Part shown: piece by piece, positions 1 through 5,376 of the stretch
Layout: every line of letters starts with the position of its first letter
Position numbering within the stretch: position 1 is the first letter of the stretch
Origin: DAOVGU01 sp030637775 [NCBI: bacterium]
Lineage (GTDB): Bacteria > Ratteibacteria > UBA8468
Assembly (NCBI GenBank): GCA_030637775.1
Contig: DAOWFY010000095.1
Span: forward strand, 1 to 5,376
DNA: 5,376 nucleotides
Reading direction: 5' to 3'
Notes under the pieces: model-generated
The model's database searches: none
Seen by the model: the letters and a program-made list of their open reading frames with translations, nothing else
Told to the model about the DNA's origin: nothing
Position numbers and translations under genes: made by a program

Positions 1-12
1 AGGGTATAAATA

Positions 13-22
13 CACCTCCTTT
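13..22 (-). promoter_or_regulatory. Strong Shine-Dalgarno for the next minus-strand gene (start outside window)
   Basis: AAAGGAGGTG is an almost full-length complement of the 16S rRNA 3' end. No ATG, GTG or TTG lies at a normal distance within the remaining bases. The start codon probably lies just past the left edge, with a long spacer, or a rare start such as ATA is used. Confidence 0.55.
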
Positions 23-77
23 AAAAAATTCCAGGAGTTATCCACAGTATTAACAGGCACTAACTCCCCCCTTGGAG
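16..77 (-). promoter_or_regulatory. Leader with overlapping, mutually exclusive inverted repeats
   Basis: In minus-strand order there are four segments: CTCC (77-74), GGAGTTA (67-61), TAACTCC (40-34) and AGGAG (20-16, inside the Shine-Dalgarno). CTCC can pair with the GGAG of segment two (4 bp). Segment two pairs with segment three over 7 bp, or 8 with a G-U at 68/33. CTCCT (37-33) can pair with AGGAG (20-16) over 5 bp. Segments two and three each have two possible partners, so the pairings compete. This resembles a translational switch, but the stems are short and purine-rich leaders give such matches by chance. Confidence 0.35.
38..46 (+). promoter_or_regulatory. DnaA-box consensus TTATCCACA
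   Basis: This is a perfect match to the strict E. coli-type DnaA box, in the loop-proximal part of the 7-bp inverted repeat 34-40/61-67 and within the leader of the gene to the left. I saw only one box, so it is not evidence for a replication origin by itself. It could be a DnaA regulatory site or a chance match. Confidence 0.4.
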
Positions 78-101
78 AACCCCCTATTAACTATGAATAA
101 T

Positions 102-130
102 ATTATATCCCTATGTGTAACCTTTGTCTA
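102..130 (-). promoter_or_regulatory. Sigma70-type promoter for the gene beyond the left edge
   Basis: On the minus strand, TAGACA (130-125; one mismatch to TTGACA) is followed after exactly 17 bases by a perfect TATAAT (107-102). It lies 32 bases past the stop of the transketolase C-subunit gene and points away from the operon. Transcription would start near 95, giving a leader of at least about 80 bases before the Shine-Dalgarno at 22-13. There is no extended -10 TG. Confidence 0.65.
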
Positions 131-161
131 TCAGTTCTACCAATAGTCTTAATAGCTTATA

Positions 162-1097
162 TCATTTCCTTTTCAGAATGTTCTCTGCTTCCTGGACAAT
201 GTCGGCCGCAGTTAGATGGTATTCCTTCATCAATTCTTCCGGTTTCCCCGATTCTCCAAAACGGTCTGAAAGCCCTATCCTTTTCATCGGAACGGGACAA
301 TTTTCCATCACTATCTCAGCCACCGCACTTCCCATTCCTCCCATAATTTGATGCTCTTCAGCGGTAATAATTGCTCCCGTCTCCTTTGCCGCTTTAACAA
401 TGATTTCTTTATCAATTGGCTTTATTGTGTGGAGATTGATGATTCTTGCGGAAACACCCTTTTCTTCCAGAGCCTGCGCTGCTTTCAAAGATTCATAAAC
501 CATTACCCCGCAGGCAATAATCGTTAGATCCTTTCCTTCCTTTAAAATTTCCGCTTTGCCAATGGTAAACTCTACCTCTTCTTTCGTAACAACGGGTAGA
601 GGTGCTCTCCCTAAACGAAGATAGACCGGACCATAAATTTTAGAGGCGGCAATCGTCGCTCTGGTTGCCTGGATGCTATCGGCAGGAACAATCACCGTGA
701 AATTCGGCAATACCCTCACTAAAGCAATATCCTCTGTTGCCTGATGGGTAGCGCCATCTTCCCCTACGGTAATCCCGCAATGGGTAGAACCAATCTTAAC
801 ATTGGCATTACTATAGGCAACGCTGATTCTTAACTGATCCCAAACTCTTCCGGTGACGAAAACGCCAAAACTACTGACAAAGGGAATTTTTCCCGAAAGA
901 GCCAGGCCGGCGGCGGTCCCAATCATATCGGCTTCAGCAACCCCCATCTGAAAGAACCTCTCGGGAAACTCCTTTTGAAACCAGCGAACCCTCGTTGATT
1001 CTCCTAAATCGGCGGTAAGGGCGACAACCCTGGGGTTCTCCTTACCTAACCTTAGTAATCCTTCTCCATACCCGTCCCGGGTTGATTTTAGTTTCAT
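162..1097 (-). CDS. tkt: Transketolase, C-terminal subunit
   Basis: This 311-residue partner subunit carries the pyrimidine-binding and C-terminal domains. Its MGVAEADMIG segment (51-60) contains the likely cofactor-activating Glu55. SSFGVF (75-80) and GEDGATHQATED (112-123) line the active site, and YLRLGR (159-164) probably contributes a substrate-phosphate contact. The C-terminal domain has HTIKPID (223-229) and EEHQIMGGMGSAVAE (247-261), as in the related transketolase/DXS/E1-beta fold. DXS and branched-chain E1-beta are less likely given the neighbouring N-subunit and its transketolase motifs. The start is ATG at 1097, inside an ATGA overlap with the N-subunit stop, with GAGGA six bases upstream. 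A GTG at 1154 would add 19 residues overlapping the upstream gene and is rejected. It is the last gene of the operon in this window. No hairpin plus T-run terminator follows it. Confidence 0.95.
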   Translation of the reverse strand: MKLKSTRDGYGEGLLRLGKENPRVVALTADLGESTRVRWFQKEFPERFFQMGVAEADMIGTAAGLALSGKIPFVSSFGVFVTGRVWDQLRISVAYSNANVKIGSTHCGITVGEDGATHQATEDIALVRVLPNFTVIVPADSIQATRATIAASKIYGPVYLRLGRAPLPVVTKEEVEFTIGKAEILKEGKDLTIIACGVMVYESLKAAQALEEKGVSARIINLHTIKPIDKEIIVKAAKETGAIITAEEHQIMGGMGSAVAEIVMENCPVPMKRIGLSDRFGESGKPEELMKEYHLTAADIVQEAENILKRK

Positions 1098-1903
1098 TTT
1101 AGTTCCTCTAACGCTTTCTCTGTTTCTTCTTTCTTCGGGGCCTTTCCATGCCACTCGGCGATATTCTCCATAAAGGAGACCCCTTTACCTTTAACCGTAT
1201 GAGCAACAATTACGCTCGGTCTTCCTTCCACTTTCTTTACTTCGTTATAGGCGGATAGAACCTCTTCTATTTTGTTTCCTTTAATCTCTATTACGTACCA
1301 GCCGAAGGCTTTCCACTTTTCAGCATAAGGTTCAAGTTGTTTGATCTCCTCCGTATTTCCATCTATCTGAAGTCTATTTCTGTCAACAATGGCACAGAGA
1401 TTATCCAGGTGGTAGTGATTGGCGGTCATTGCTGCCTCCCAGACCTGACCCTCATCCGTCTCGCCGTCTCCCAGGAGACAATAGACCCGATAATTCTTTT
1501 TATCAAGTTTTCCCGCAAGAGCGATACCATTAGCGATGGACAGTCCTTGACCCAGGGAGCCGGTGGAAGCCTCAATGCCCGGGACCTCTAAGTTATGGGG
1601 ATGACCCTGGAGAGGACTCTTTAATTTTCGCAGAGTAAGAAGTTTCTCCGCGGGAAAGTAACCGCATTTAGCTAAAACGGCATAGAGAAGAGGGCAGCAA
1701 TGCCCTTTGGAAAGGATGAAACGGTCTCTCTCCTCCCAATCCGGCTCCTTTGCTCTGTGCCTCATTACAGAAAAATAAAGAGCCACCACGAGTTCCACCG
1801 CGGAAAGGGAACCACCCGGATGGCCGCTCCCTGCCTCCCCCAGCATCCTGATAATATCCTTGCGCACCTCTAAACAAATTTTTTTCAGTTCCTCAATATT
1901 CAT
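1094..1903 (-). CDS. tkt: Transketolase, N-terminal (thiamine diphosphate-binding) subunit
   Basis: This 269-residue protein corresponds to the N-terminal Pyr/PP half of transketolase, which transfers a two-carbon ketol unit using thiamine diphosphate and Mg2+. The signatures are GSGHPGG (25-31), SKGH (65-68), GSLGQG (115-120) and the Mg-diphosphate motif [13 protein letters not shown] (145-157), continuing to VDRN (173-176). [10 protein letters not shown] (238-247) and WHGKAP (251-256) complete the domain. It lacks the rest of the enzyme, which is encoded by the next gene, so this is a natural two-gene transketolase and not a truncation. ATG at 1903 is chosen. It forms an ATGA overlap with the transaldolase stop and has AAGGTG five bases upstream. 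A TTG at 1921 is less likely. The stop overlaps the next start as ATGA, as expected for equal synthesis of two subunits. Confidence 0.95.
   Translation of the reverse strand: MNIEELKKICLEVRKDIIRMLGEAGSGHPGGSLSAVELVVALYFSVMRHRAKEPDWEERDRFILSKGHCCPLLYAVLAKCGYFPAEKLLTLRKLKSPLQGHPHNLEVPGIEASTGSLGQGLSIANGIALAGKLDKKNYRVYCLLGDGETDEGQVWEAAMTANHYHLDNLCAIVDRNRLQIDGNTEEIKQLEPYAEKWKAFGWYVIEIKGNKIEEVLSAYNEVKKVEGRPSVIVAHTVKGKGVSFMENIAEWHGKAPKKEETEKALEELK
1104..1108 (-). promoter_or_regulatory. Shine-Dalgarno of the transketolase C-subunit gene
   Basis: GAGGA, six bases before the ATG at 1097, inside the last codons of the N-subunit gene. It supports the start at 1097 over the GTG at 1154. Confidence 0.7.
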
Positions 1904-2544
1904 TTTGGCACCTTTTTCCAATCTTCCAGAAACATCTTTACGCCTTTATCGGTTAAGGGATGAGAAATCATCTTTTTTAAAATAGGAGGAGGAATGGTAG
2001 CGATATGGGCTCCAATGACGGCGGCTTCAATCACATGCAGAGGATGCCTGATACTGGCAACAATGACCTCTGTTTGGTAGCCATAATTCTCAAATATCTC
2101 TACCGTTTCCTCAACCACATTCATTCCCCGGGCTCCCGTATCATCAATCCTGCCAATAAATGGGCTGACATAATTTGCCCCAACTTTGGCGGCAATCAAA
2201 GCCTGGCTGGCAGAAAAAATAAGGGTAACATTTGTTCTTATCCCTTCCTTGCTTAAAACTTTAACCGCTTTTATTCCTTCCTCGATGAAAGGAATCTTAA
2301 CCACGATATTTTTATGGATCTTTGCCAATTTTCTTGCTTCCTCTACCATCTTTTCCGCCTCTAAACTTACCGCCTCCGCACTGATTGGACCGTCAACAAT
2401 CTCGGTAATTTCCTTTACGACCTCCTCAAATTTCCTTCCCGAGCGTGCAATAAGACTGGGGTTTGTTGTCACCCCGTCAACAATCCCGAGATTAGCTGCC
2501 CATCTTATATCCTCAACAATCGCCGTATCTAAAAAGAACTTCAT
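1900..2544 (-). CDS. tal: Transaldolase (small TalC/MipB-type, fructose-6-phosphate aldolase family)
   Basis: This 214-residue cytoplasmic class I enzyme would transfer a dihydroxyacetone unit between sedoheptulose-7-P/glyceraldehyde-3-P and erythrose-4-P/fructose-6-P. The length and motifs fit the short transaldolase/FSA family. Asp6 is in FLDTA, TTNPS is at 26-30, and the Schiff-base Lys83 is in VVKIP. The phosphate-pocket residues are Arg132 (GRID) and Ser164 (VASIRHP). Two positions separate transaldolases from true fructose-6-P aldolases. Against E. coli FsaA (Gln59, Tyr131; alignment from memory), this protein has Glu57 and Phe129, the transaldolase state. The start ATG at 2544 overlaps the dehydrogenase stop as ATGA, and GAGGAGG lies five bases upstream. 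The stop overlaps the transketolase N-subunit start the same way. Adjacent transketolase genes support a pentose-phosphate role. Confidence 0.93.
   Translation of the reverse strand: MKFFLDTAIVEDIRWAANLGIVDGVTTNPSLIARSGRKFEEVVKEITEIVDGPISAEAVSLEAEKMVEEARKLAKIHKNIVVKIPFIEEGIKAVKVLSKEGIRTNVTLIFSASQALIAAKVGANYVSPFIGRIDDTGARGMNVVEETVEIFENYGYQTEVIVASIRHPLHVIEAAVIGAHIATIPPPILKKMISHPLTDKGVKMFLEDWKKVPK
1909..1914 (-). promoter_or_regulatory. Weak Shine-Dalgarno of the transketolase N-subunit gene
   Basis: AAGGTG, five bases before the ATG at 1903, inside the end of the transaldolase gene. It is weaker than the others, so this start probably depends on coupling through the ATGA overlap. Confidence 0.6.
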
Positions 2545-4091
2545 CTCTCCCTCCTCAACGTCTCAATGTGTCCCTTTCCTACCCCTTTTACTTTACATCC
2601 CAAGTTCAGGTATTTCTTAATCTCCCCATCGGTCAACAGATTTTGCGTGTCAATAACGGCTAAAGGTTTTCCCGCGGCTTCTACCACCTTTTCCGGATCA
2701 AGCCCTAAATATTCCTTGTGCCCCACAGCAAAGATGAGCGCATCCTTATTCTTTAAAGAGCCCAGGAGGTCTTTCTCTACCTTTGCCTCCGGAATCTCCG
2801 GCCATACCTTTACCAGAGGGTCATGCACCGACAAGCTTGCCCCTTCTTTTACTGCAGCTTTCCAGAAGATTTCGGAGGGGCTGTGTCTGGTGTCCCCCAC
2901 ATCACTGAGATAAGAGGCGCCCAAAAGATGAATATGCTTTCCGGAAACCGTCCCGCCGAGGGCAGATTTTGTCAATCTTAGGCTGTGCAGAGGCATTAAA
3001 TCGTTAATATTAACGGCTTCTACCGCCATCTCCAGACCCTTCTTTCTTTTAAAAACATTGAGCGAAGCCCAATGCGCAAGCACCGGATCCTTTGTAAGAC
3101 AATACCCCCCTACCCCAAAACCCGGGTTCATCAGGTTTTTGTGGGTGGGACGCACCCGGATCGATTTTACCACCTCAAAGAGGTTAATTCCTACTTCTTC
3201 AGCAAAGAGTGTCCATTCATAGACCAAAGCAATGTTTGTTGCGCGAAATGAATTTTCAAAGGTCTTGGATAGTTCCGAAGCATTGGTGTTATTCAGTCTG
3301 TAAAGAGGATACTCTTTTGTATCCAGAACATTGGTAAGAAACTCCTGGGCTATTTTGGCACTTTCCTCATCAATCCCGGAATAGGTGCGCCAGAAGTTAC
3401 GGATGGAACTGACATAATTTCTTCCCGGCATTACCCTCTCATAGGAATGGGCGATACGGGGTGGATTCTTGCTAATGTCAATACCTCTCGCCTTAAATTC
3501 TTTTTCCAGAATTGGTTTGACAATATGTTGACAGGTGCCCGGCGGAACGGTAGTCTCCACCAGAACAAGTGCATCCGGCTTGATATTTCTTCCCAGGTCA
3601 GCAATCGCTTTCTCAAAAGCGCCGGTATCGCAATAGCCTTTTGCGGCATCGCCAAAGACCGGCTTCGTTGCATCCAGCTGAATGTCGACCACGATAATAT
3701 CGGCGAGAGAAAAGGCATAAGAAGACCAGGTAGCCCTTAAGGTTTTTTTCTCCTTAACTATCCGGGGAAAAATCTCTGCCACTTCCGGGTCGGTAGCCTC
3801 AATTGGCGACTCACCTTTGTTAATCACCGGAACCTTCCAATAGGACCGGGTTGAAGGTCTCTGCACCCCATGAACAAAGTAAATCGGCTTTCCCTGGCTG
3901 TCGGTGCTGTCAGCAACGACTTCCGCCATCACCGCTCCCACGAAACCCAATCCCTGAATCGCAACAACCTTTCTTCCCAGTTGTGTCTGCTCTGCTGTTA
4001 TCTCATCCAAAATCTTTATCTCTTCTTTGCCCGCTTTCTCATCAGGCAATGCATATTTTACCCCTTCAGGACTTATCGAAACCTTTGCCAT
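2541..4091 (-). CDS. Nucleotide-sugar dehydrogenase (UDP-glucose/UDP-ManNAc dehydrogenase family), long variant
   Basis: This 516-residue enzyme would oxidise the C6 hydroxyl of an NDP-sugar to a carboxylate in two NAD(P)-dependent steps, giving a uronic acid for surface glycans. The Rossmann motif GLGFVG is at 47-52 and [10 protein letters not shown] at 178-187. ERVMPGRNY lies at 218-226. [17 protein letters not shown] (276-292) is the central-domain helix that carries the catalytic Lys (276). [15 protein letters not shown] (322-336) contains the nucleophile Cys331. The C-terminal domain shows the DTRHSP (400-405) and SVHDP (421-425) signatures. Most relatives have about 420-450 residues; this one has some 40 extra residues before the nucleotide-binding domain and a longer loop after strand 2. 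The acidic residue that normally ends that strand is absent ([11 protein letters not shown], 73-83). The start at 4091 is supported by AAAGGAG seven bases upstream. The stop overlaps the transaldolase start as ATGA. The substrate (UDP-glucose, UDP-GlcNAc, UDP-ManNAc or GDP-mannose) cannot be told from the sequence. Confidence 0.87.
   Translation of the reverse strand: MAKVSISPEGVKYALPDEKAGKEEIKILDEITAEQTQLGRKVVAIQGLGFVGAVMAEVVADSTDSQGKPIYFVHGVQRPSTRSYWKVPVINKGESPIEATDPEVAEIFPRIVKEKKTLRATWSSYAFSLADIIVVDIQLDATKPVFGDAAKGYCDTGAFEKAIADLGRNIKPDALVLVETTVPPGTCQHIVKPILEKEFKARGIDISKNPPRIAHSYERVMPGRNYVSSIRNFWRTYSGIDEESAKIAQEFLTNVLDTKEYPLYRLNNTNASELSKTFENSFRATNIALVYEWTLFAEEVGINLFEVVKSIRVRPTHKNLMNPGFGVGGYCLTKDPVLAHWASLNVFKRKKGLEMAVEAVNINDLMPLHSLRLTKSALGGTVSGKHIHLLGASYLSDVGDTRHSPSEIFWKAAVKEGASLSVHDPLVKVWPEIPEAKVEKDLLGSLKNKDALIFAVGHKEYLGLDPEKVVEAAGKPLAVIDTQNLLTDGEIKKYLNLGCKVKGVGKGHIETLRRER
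2550..2556 (-). promoter_or_regulatory. Shine-Dalgarno of the transaldolase gene
   Basis: GAGGAGG, five bases before the ATG at 2544, inside the last codons of the dehydrogenase. With the ATGA overlap it suggests both coupling and independent initiation. Confidence 0.8.
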
Positions 4092-4098
4092 CTTTTTT

Positions 4099-4105
4099 CT
4101 CCTTT
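4099..4105 (-). promoter_or_regulatory. Shine-Dalgarno of the nucleotide-sugar dehydrogenase gene
   Basis: AAAGGAG with a seven-base spacer to the ATG at 4091. It decides this start over an upstream in-frame start at 4124, which would overlap the TIM-barrel gene and add 11 residues. Confidence 0.85.
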
Positions 4106-4108
4106 CTC

Positions 4109-4900
4109 TTAAGCTTCTTCCCACATTTCCTTCAATCGGGGCAGAAGCAATCCCGCTTCCTTTTCTATATTCCGAAAACTACCCCCATTATCCTCTACCG
4201 AAATTCTTCCTCGATAGTCAATCTCTTTTAAATAATGGAAGAAATTTTGATGGTTATAACGCGGTTTAACCCCTTCAGTCACCGGTACCGGAATATGAAC
4301 ATGCGCTATAGTTCCCTTAGTCGCCAATAGGTTGGCAAAAGGCTCATCTTCTTCCTCCATATGGAAAAGGTCAGCTAAGAGTTTGATTTCTTTTCTGCCA
4401 ACGTCTTTGGTTAATTGCAATCCCTCCTTTACCGAATTAATAATATTGGTAGCCGGTTTAAAAAGAGGCTCAATGACGATCGTAATTCCCTCATTTTTTG
4501 CGATGTCGGCCGTAAGGTCAAGAAAGTCGATTAACTGTTGGTATGCTTTTTCAAAAGGAAATTCTTCCGGTACCTTCCTTGCTCCACCACTGCCAAAGAC
4601 AATGATTTTGCCGCCAAGATTGGCGATGCGCCTGATGGATGCTTCCAGATAATTTTTCAATCGCGAAGAATCTATCTTATCCCCTACCACCTTTATTTCG
4701 CCGGGAATAAAACAGTTAAAGACCTCCGGTCTTACAGGAGACCTTTTGATTTTGTCCTTTATCTCATCAAACTTTTCTTCACTCTCCTCCGGTAACACCT
4801 CCCCTACCCTCAATTCAATATAATCATAACCTGCCTCTTGCAAGATGGGCAGAAGGTCCACCTTCCCTTTTAATCCTTCGGTACACATTCCAAACCTCAT
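4109..4900 (-). CDS. Sugar phosphate isomerase/epimerase, xylose-isomerase-like TIM barrel
   Basis: This 263-residue cytoplasmic protein has the length and (beta/alpha)8 pattern of the AP_endonuc_2/xylose-isomerase-like family (COG1082). Likely divalent-metal ligands, by analogy with ketose 3-epimerases of the tagatose/psicose type, are Glu144 (IVIEP), Asp177 (LLADLFH), His202 (AHVHIP) and Glu236 (ISVEDNG). His180, three residues after Asp177, fits the conserved DxxH pair. The full metal set argues for an active isomerase or epimerase, but members of this family act on many sugars, inositols and sugar acids, so I give no substrate. ATG at 4900 is chosen because GGGAGG sits four bases upstream. 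A TTG at 4948 would overlap the kinase and has less support. The gene begins 11 bases after the kinase and ends 17 bases before the dehydrogenase, so it is probably co-transcribed and may act on the kinase's substrate or product. It could also be a catabolic isomerase acting before the kinase. Confidence 0.85.
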   Translation of the reverse strand: MRFGMCTEGLKGKVDLLPILQEAGYDYIELRVGEVLPEESEEKFDEIKDKIKRSPVRPEVFNCFIPGEIKVVGDKIDSSRLKNYLEASIRRIANLGGKIIVFGSGGARKVPEEFPFEKAYQQLIDFLDLTADIAKNEGITIVIEPLFKPATNIINSVKEGLQLTKDVGRKEIKLLADLFHMEEEDEPFANLLATKGTIAHVHIPVPVTEGVKPRYNHQNFFHYLKEIDYRGRISVEDNGGSFRNIEKEAGLLLPRLKEMWEEA

Positions 4901-4904
4901 TTTT

Positions 4905-4910
4905 CCTCCC
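4905..4910 (-). promoter_or_regulatory. Shine-Dalgarno of the TIM-barrel gene
   Basis: GGGAGG with a four-base AAAA spacer to the ATG at 4900. It lies in the 11-base gap after the kinase stop and decides the start over the upstream TTG at 4948. Confidence 0.8.
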
Positions 4911-4911
4911 T

Positions 4912-5376
4912 CTAATTTAAAATCCCGGCGCCAGCAGTAGAGATACAAATTTCAGCAGCAAAAGGAAGCCCCTTGGCTTGATAATATTTTTCCCCTATTT
5001 CCCTTAAGAATCCTTTTACCTCCCTATTCCTGACCAAAACAACTATTGCTCCGCCAAATCCTGCCCCGGTAAGACTGGCGCCAATAACCCCGCGTATCCT
5101 CTTAGAAATATCAACCAATTCATCCAACTCTTCACAACTGCAGCGGAAATCTCCTGGTTGAAAGAGAATTTGAGCCTTATTCCTTCGACTACGCTCAGGA
5201 TGTGATGCTTCAGATGGTGAGTGTGACCGAACCACTTTCTTATCCTTAAGATTTTTGCAAAGTTTTTCTAAATATTCATCAGTAACTTCCCTTTCATAGA
5301 AACTCTTTTTACCATTTTTGTCAAAAGAGACAACTCGATCTCCGTTATGGGAGATATACATTAGTTTCCCAAGTTC
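4912..5376 (-). CDS. Galactokinase-family GHMP kinase, C-terminal part (5' end outside window)
   Basis: This is the C-terminal 154 residues of a cytoplasmic sugar kinase that would phosphorylate a free sugar at C1 with ATP. Counting from the window edge, residues 1-10 (ELGKLMYISH) match the galactokinase GxLMxxSH motif. Residues 78-89 resemble the DFRCSCEELDELV block. SLTGAGFGG at 101-109 is the GHMP C-terminal glycine-rich motif, and GLPFAAEICISTAGAG at 136-151 is the usual galactokinase tail. The reading frame is open to the window edge, and the ATG at 5361 is only an internal Met. A GDRVV segment and about 60 residues separate the SH motif from the CSCEELD block, as I recall for a divergent bacterial galactokinase-like subfamily, so the true substrate (galactose or another sugar) is uncertain. 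Residues 53-69 derive from a dispersed repeat inserted in frame. The stop is TAG, 11 bases before the next gene. The kinase family is secure; the substrate is not. Confidence 0.88.
   Translation of the reverse strand, partial: ELGKLMYISHNGDRVVSFDKNGKKSFYEREVTDEYLEKLCKNLKDKKVVRSHSPSEASHPERSRRNKAQILFQPGDFRCSCEELDELVDISKRIRGVIGASLTGAGFGGAIVVLVRNREVKGFLREIGEKYYQAKGLPFAAEICISTAGAGILN
5182..5220 (-). repeat. In-frame palindromic dispersed-repeat element (PERSRR type)
   Basis: The plus-strand core CCTTCGACTACGCTCAGG (5182-5199) is an imperfect palindrome. Its ends CCT/AGG pair and an inner CG/CG pair closes an ACTA loop. I recognise this core from memory as a repeat seen in many copies in a range of bacterial and candidate-phylum genomes. 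It is translated here within the kinase as SEASHPERSRR, a peptide often seen where this element lies inside genes. The boundary at 5220 is a guess; only the core is well defined. No second copy occurs in this window. The kinase frame stays open across it. Confidence 0.6.

Noticed and set aside
13-22. The plus-strand CACCTCCTTT resembles the 3' end of 16S rRNA.
   Set aside because: The bases before it do not match the conserved 16S end, so it reads better as a minus-strand Shine-Dalgarno.
64-77. CTCC/GGAG hairpin as a terminator for the operon.
   Set aside because: The stem has only four pairs and no T-run follows on either strand.
97-106. Perfect 10-base palindrome ATAATATTAT as an operator.
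   Set aside because: It is pure AT and overlaps the -10 element, so composition alone can explain it.
1-161. CRISPR array, tRNA or mobile-element end in the non-coding stretch.
   Set aside because: I saw no direct repeat units, cloverleaf or transposase remnant.
162-1097. 1-Deoxy-xylulose-5-phosphate synthase or E1-beta dehydrogenase subunit.
   Set aside because: The partner gene has transketolase N-half motifs and length, and the transaldolase neighbour fits the pentose phosphate pathway.
162-1903. Transketolase broken by a frameshift into two pieces.
   Set aside because: Both pieces start at proper ATG codons with Shine-Dalgarno sequences and an ATGA overlap, and two-subunit transketolases are well known.
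3431-3718. Minus-strand open frame of 95 codons inside the dehydrogenase.
   Set aside because: It is an out-of-frame shadow of a gene with intact motifs throughout, and it has no features of its own.
3851-4231. Plus-strand open frame of 126 codons, and a similar one of 144 codons at 2186-2620.
   Set aside because: They lie antisense to well-supported genes, have low-complexity Ser/Leu/Phe/Pro-rich translations and match no family.

Overview
The window looks like part of a bacterial chromosome of moderate GC content. All recognisable genes lie on the minus strand, so they read from right to left. The evidence for bacteria is strong purine-rich Shine-Dalgarno sequences before nearly every start, a sigma70-type -35/-10 pair, and a perfect DnaA-box consensus. 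The in-frame PERSRR-type palindromic repeat in the first gene and the divergent enzyme variants suggest an uncultured or candidate-phylum lineage. That placement is only an impression and cannot be fixed from 5.4 kb.

Layout in transcription order. The right edge (5376-4912) holds the C-terminal 154 residues of a galactokinase-family GHMP kinase, which carries the short in-frame repeat at about 5182-5220. Eleven bases later comes a xylose-isomerase-like TIM-barrel protein of the sugar phosphate isomerase/epimerase family (4900-4109). Seventeen bases after that is an unusually long nucleotide-sugar dehydrogenase of the UDP-glucose/UDP-ManNAc dehydrogenase family (4091-2541). It overlaps a small transaldolase (2544-1900) by the four bases ATGA. 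The transaldolase overlaps the N-terminal transketolase subunit (1903-1094) in the same way, and that gene overlaps the C-terminal transketolase subunit (1097-162) in the same way. The six genes therefore form one compact operon, whose promoter must lie beyond the right edge.

Function. Transaldolase plus a two-subunit transketolase forms the core of the non-oxidative pentose phosphate pathway. It interconverts C3 to C7 sugar phosphates (for example xylulose-5-P, ribose-5-P, sedoheptulose-7-P, erythrose-4-P and fructose-6-P). The kinase and TIM-barrel protein could feed a sugar into this pool. The nucleotide-sugar dehydrogenase would make a uronic acid precursor for surface polysaccharide. The cluster can be read as general carbon metabolism linked to surface-sugar supply, or as a dedicated catabolic route for an unidentified sugar. 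The sequence does not decide between these.

The left 161 bases contain no gene. They hold a good minus-strand promoter (TAGACA-17-TATAAT, 130-102), followed by a leader of overlapping inverted repeats, a perfect DnaA box (38-46), and an almost ideal Shine-Dalgarno sequence (22-13) for a gene that starts just outside the window. I see no rho-independent terminator after the last transketolase gene.
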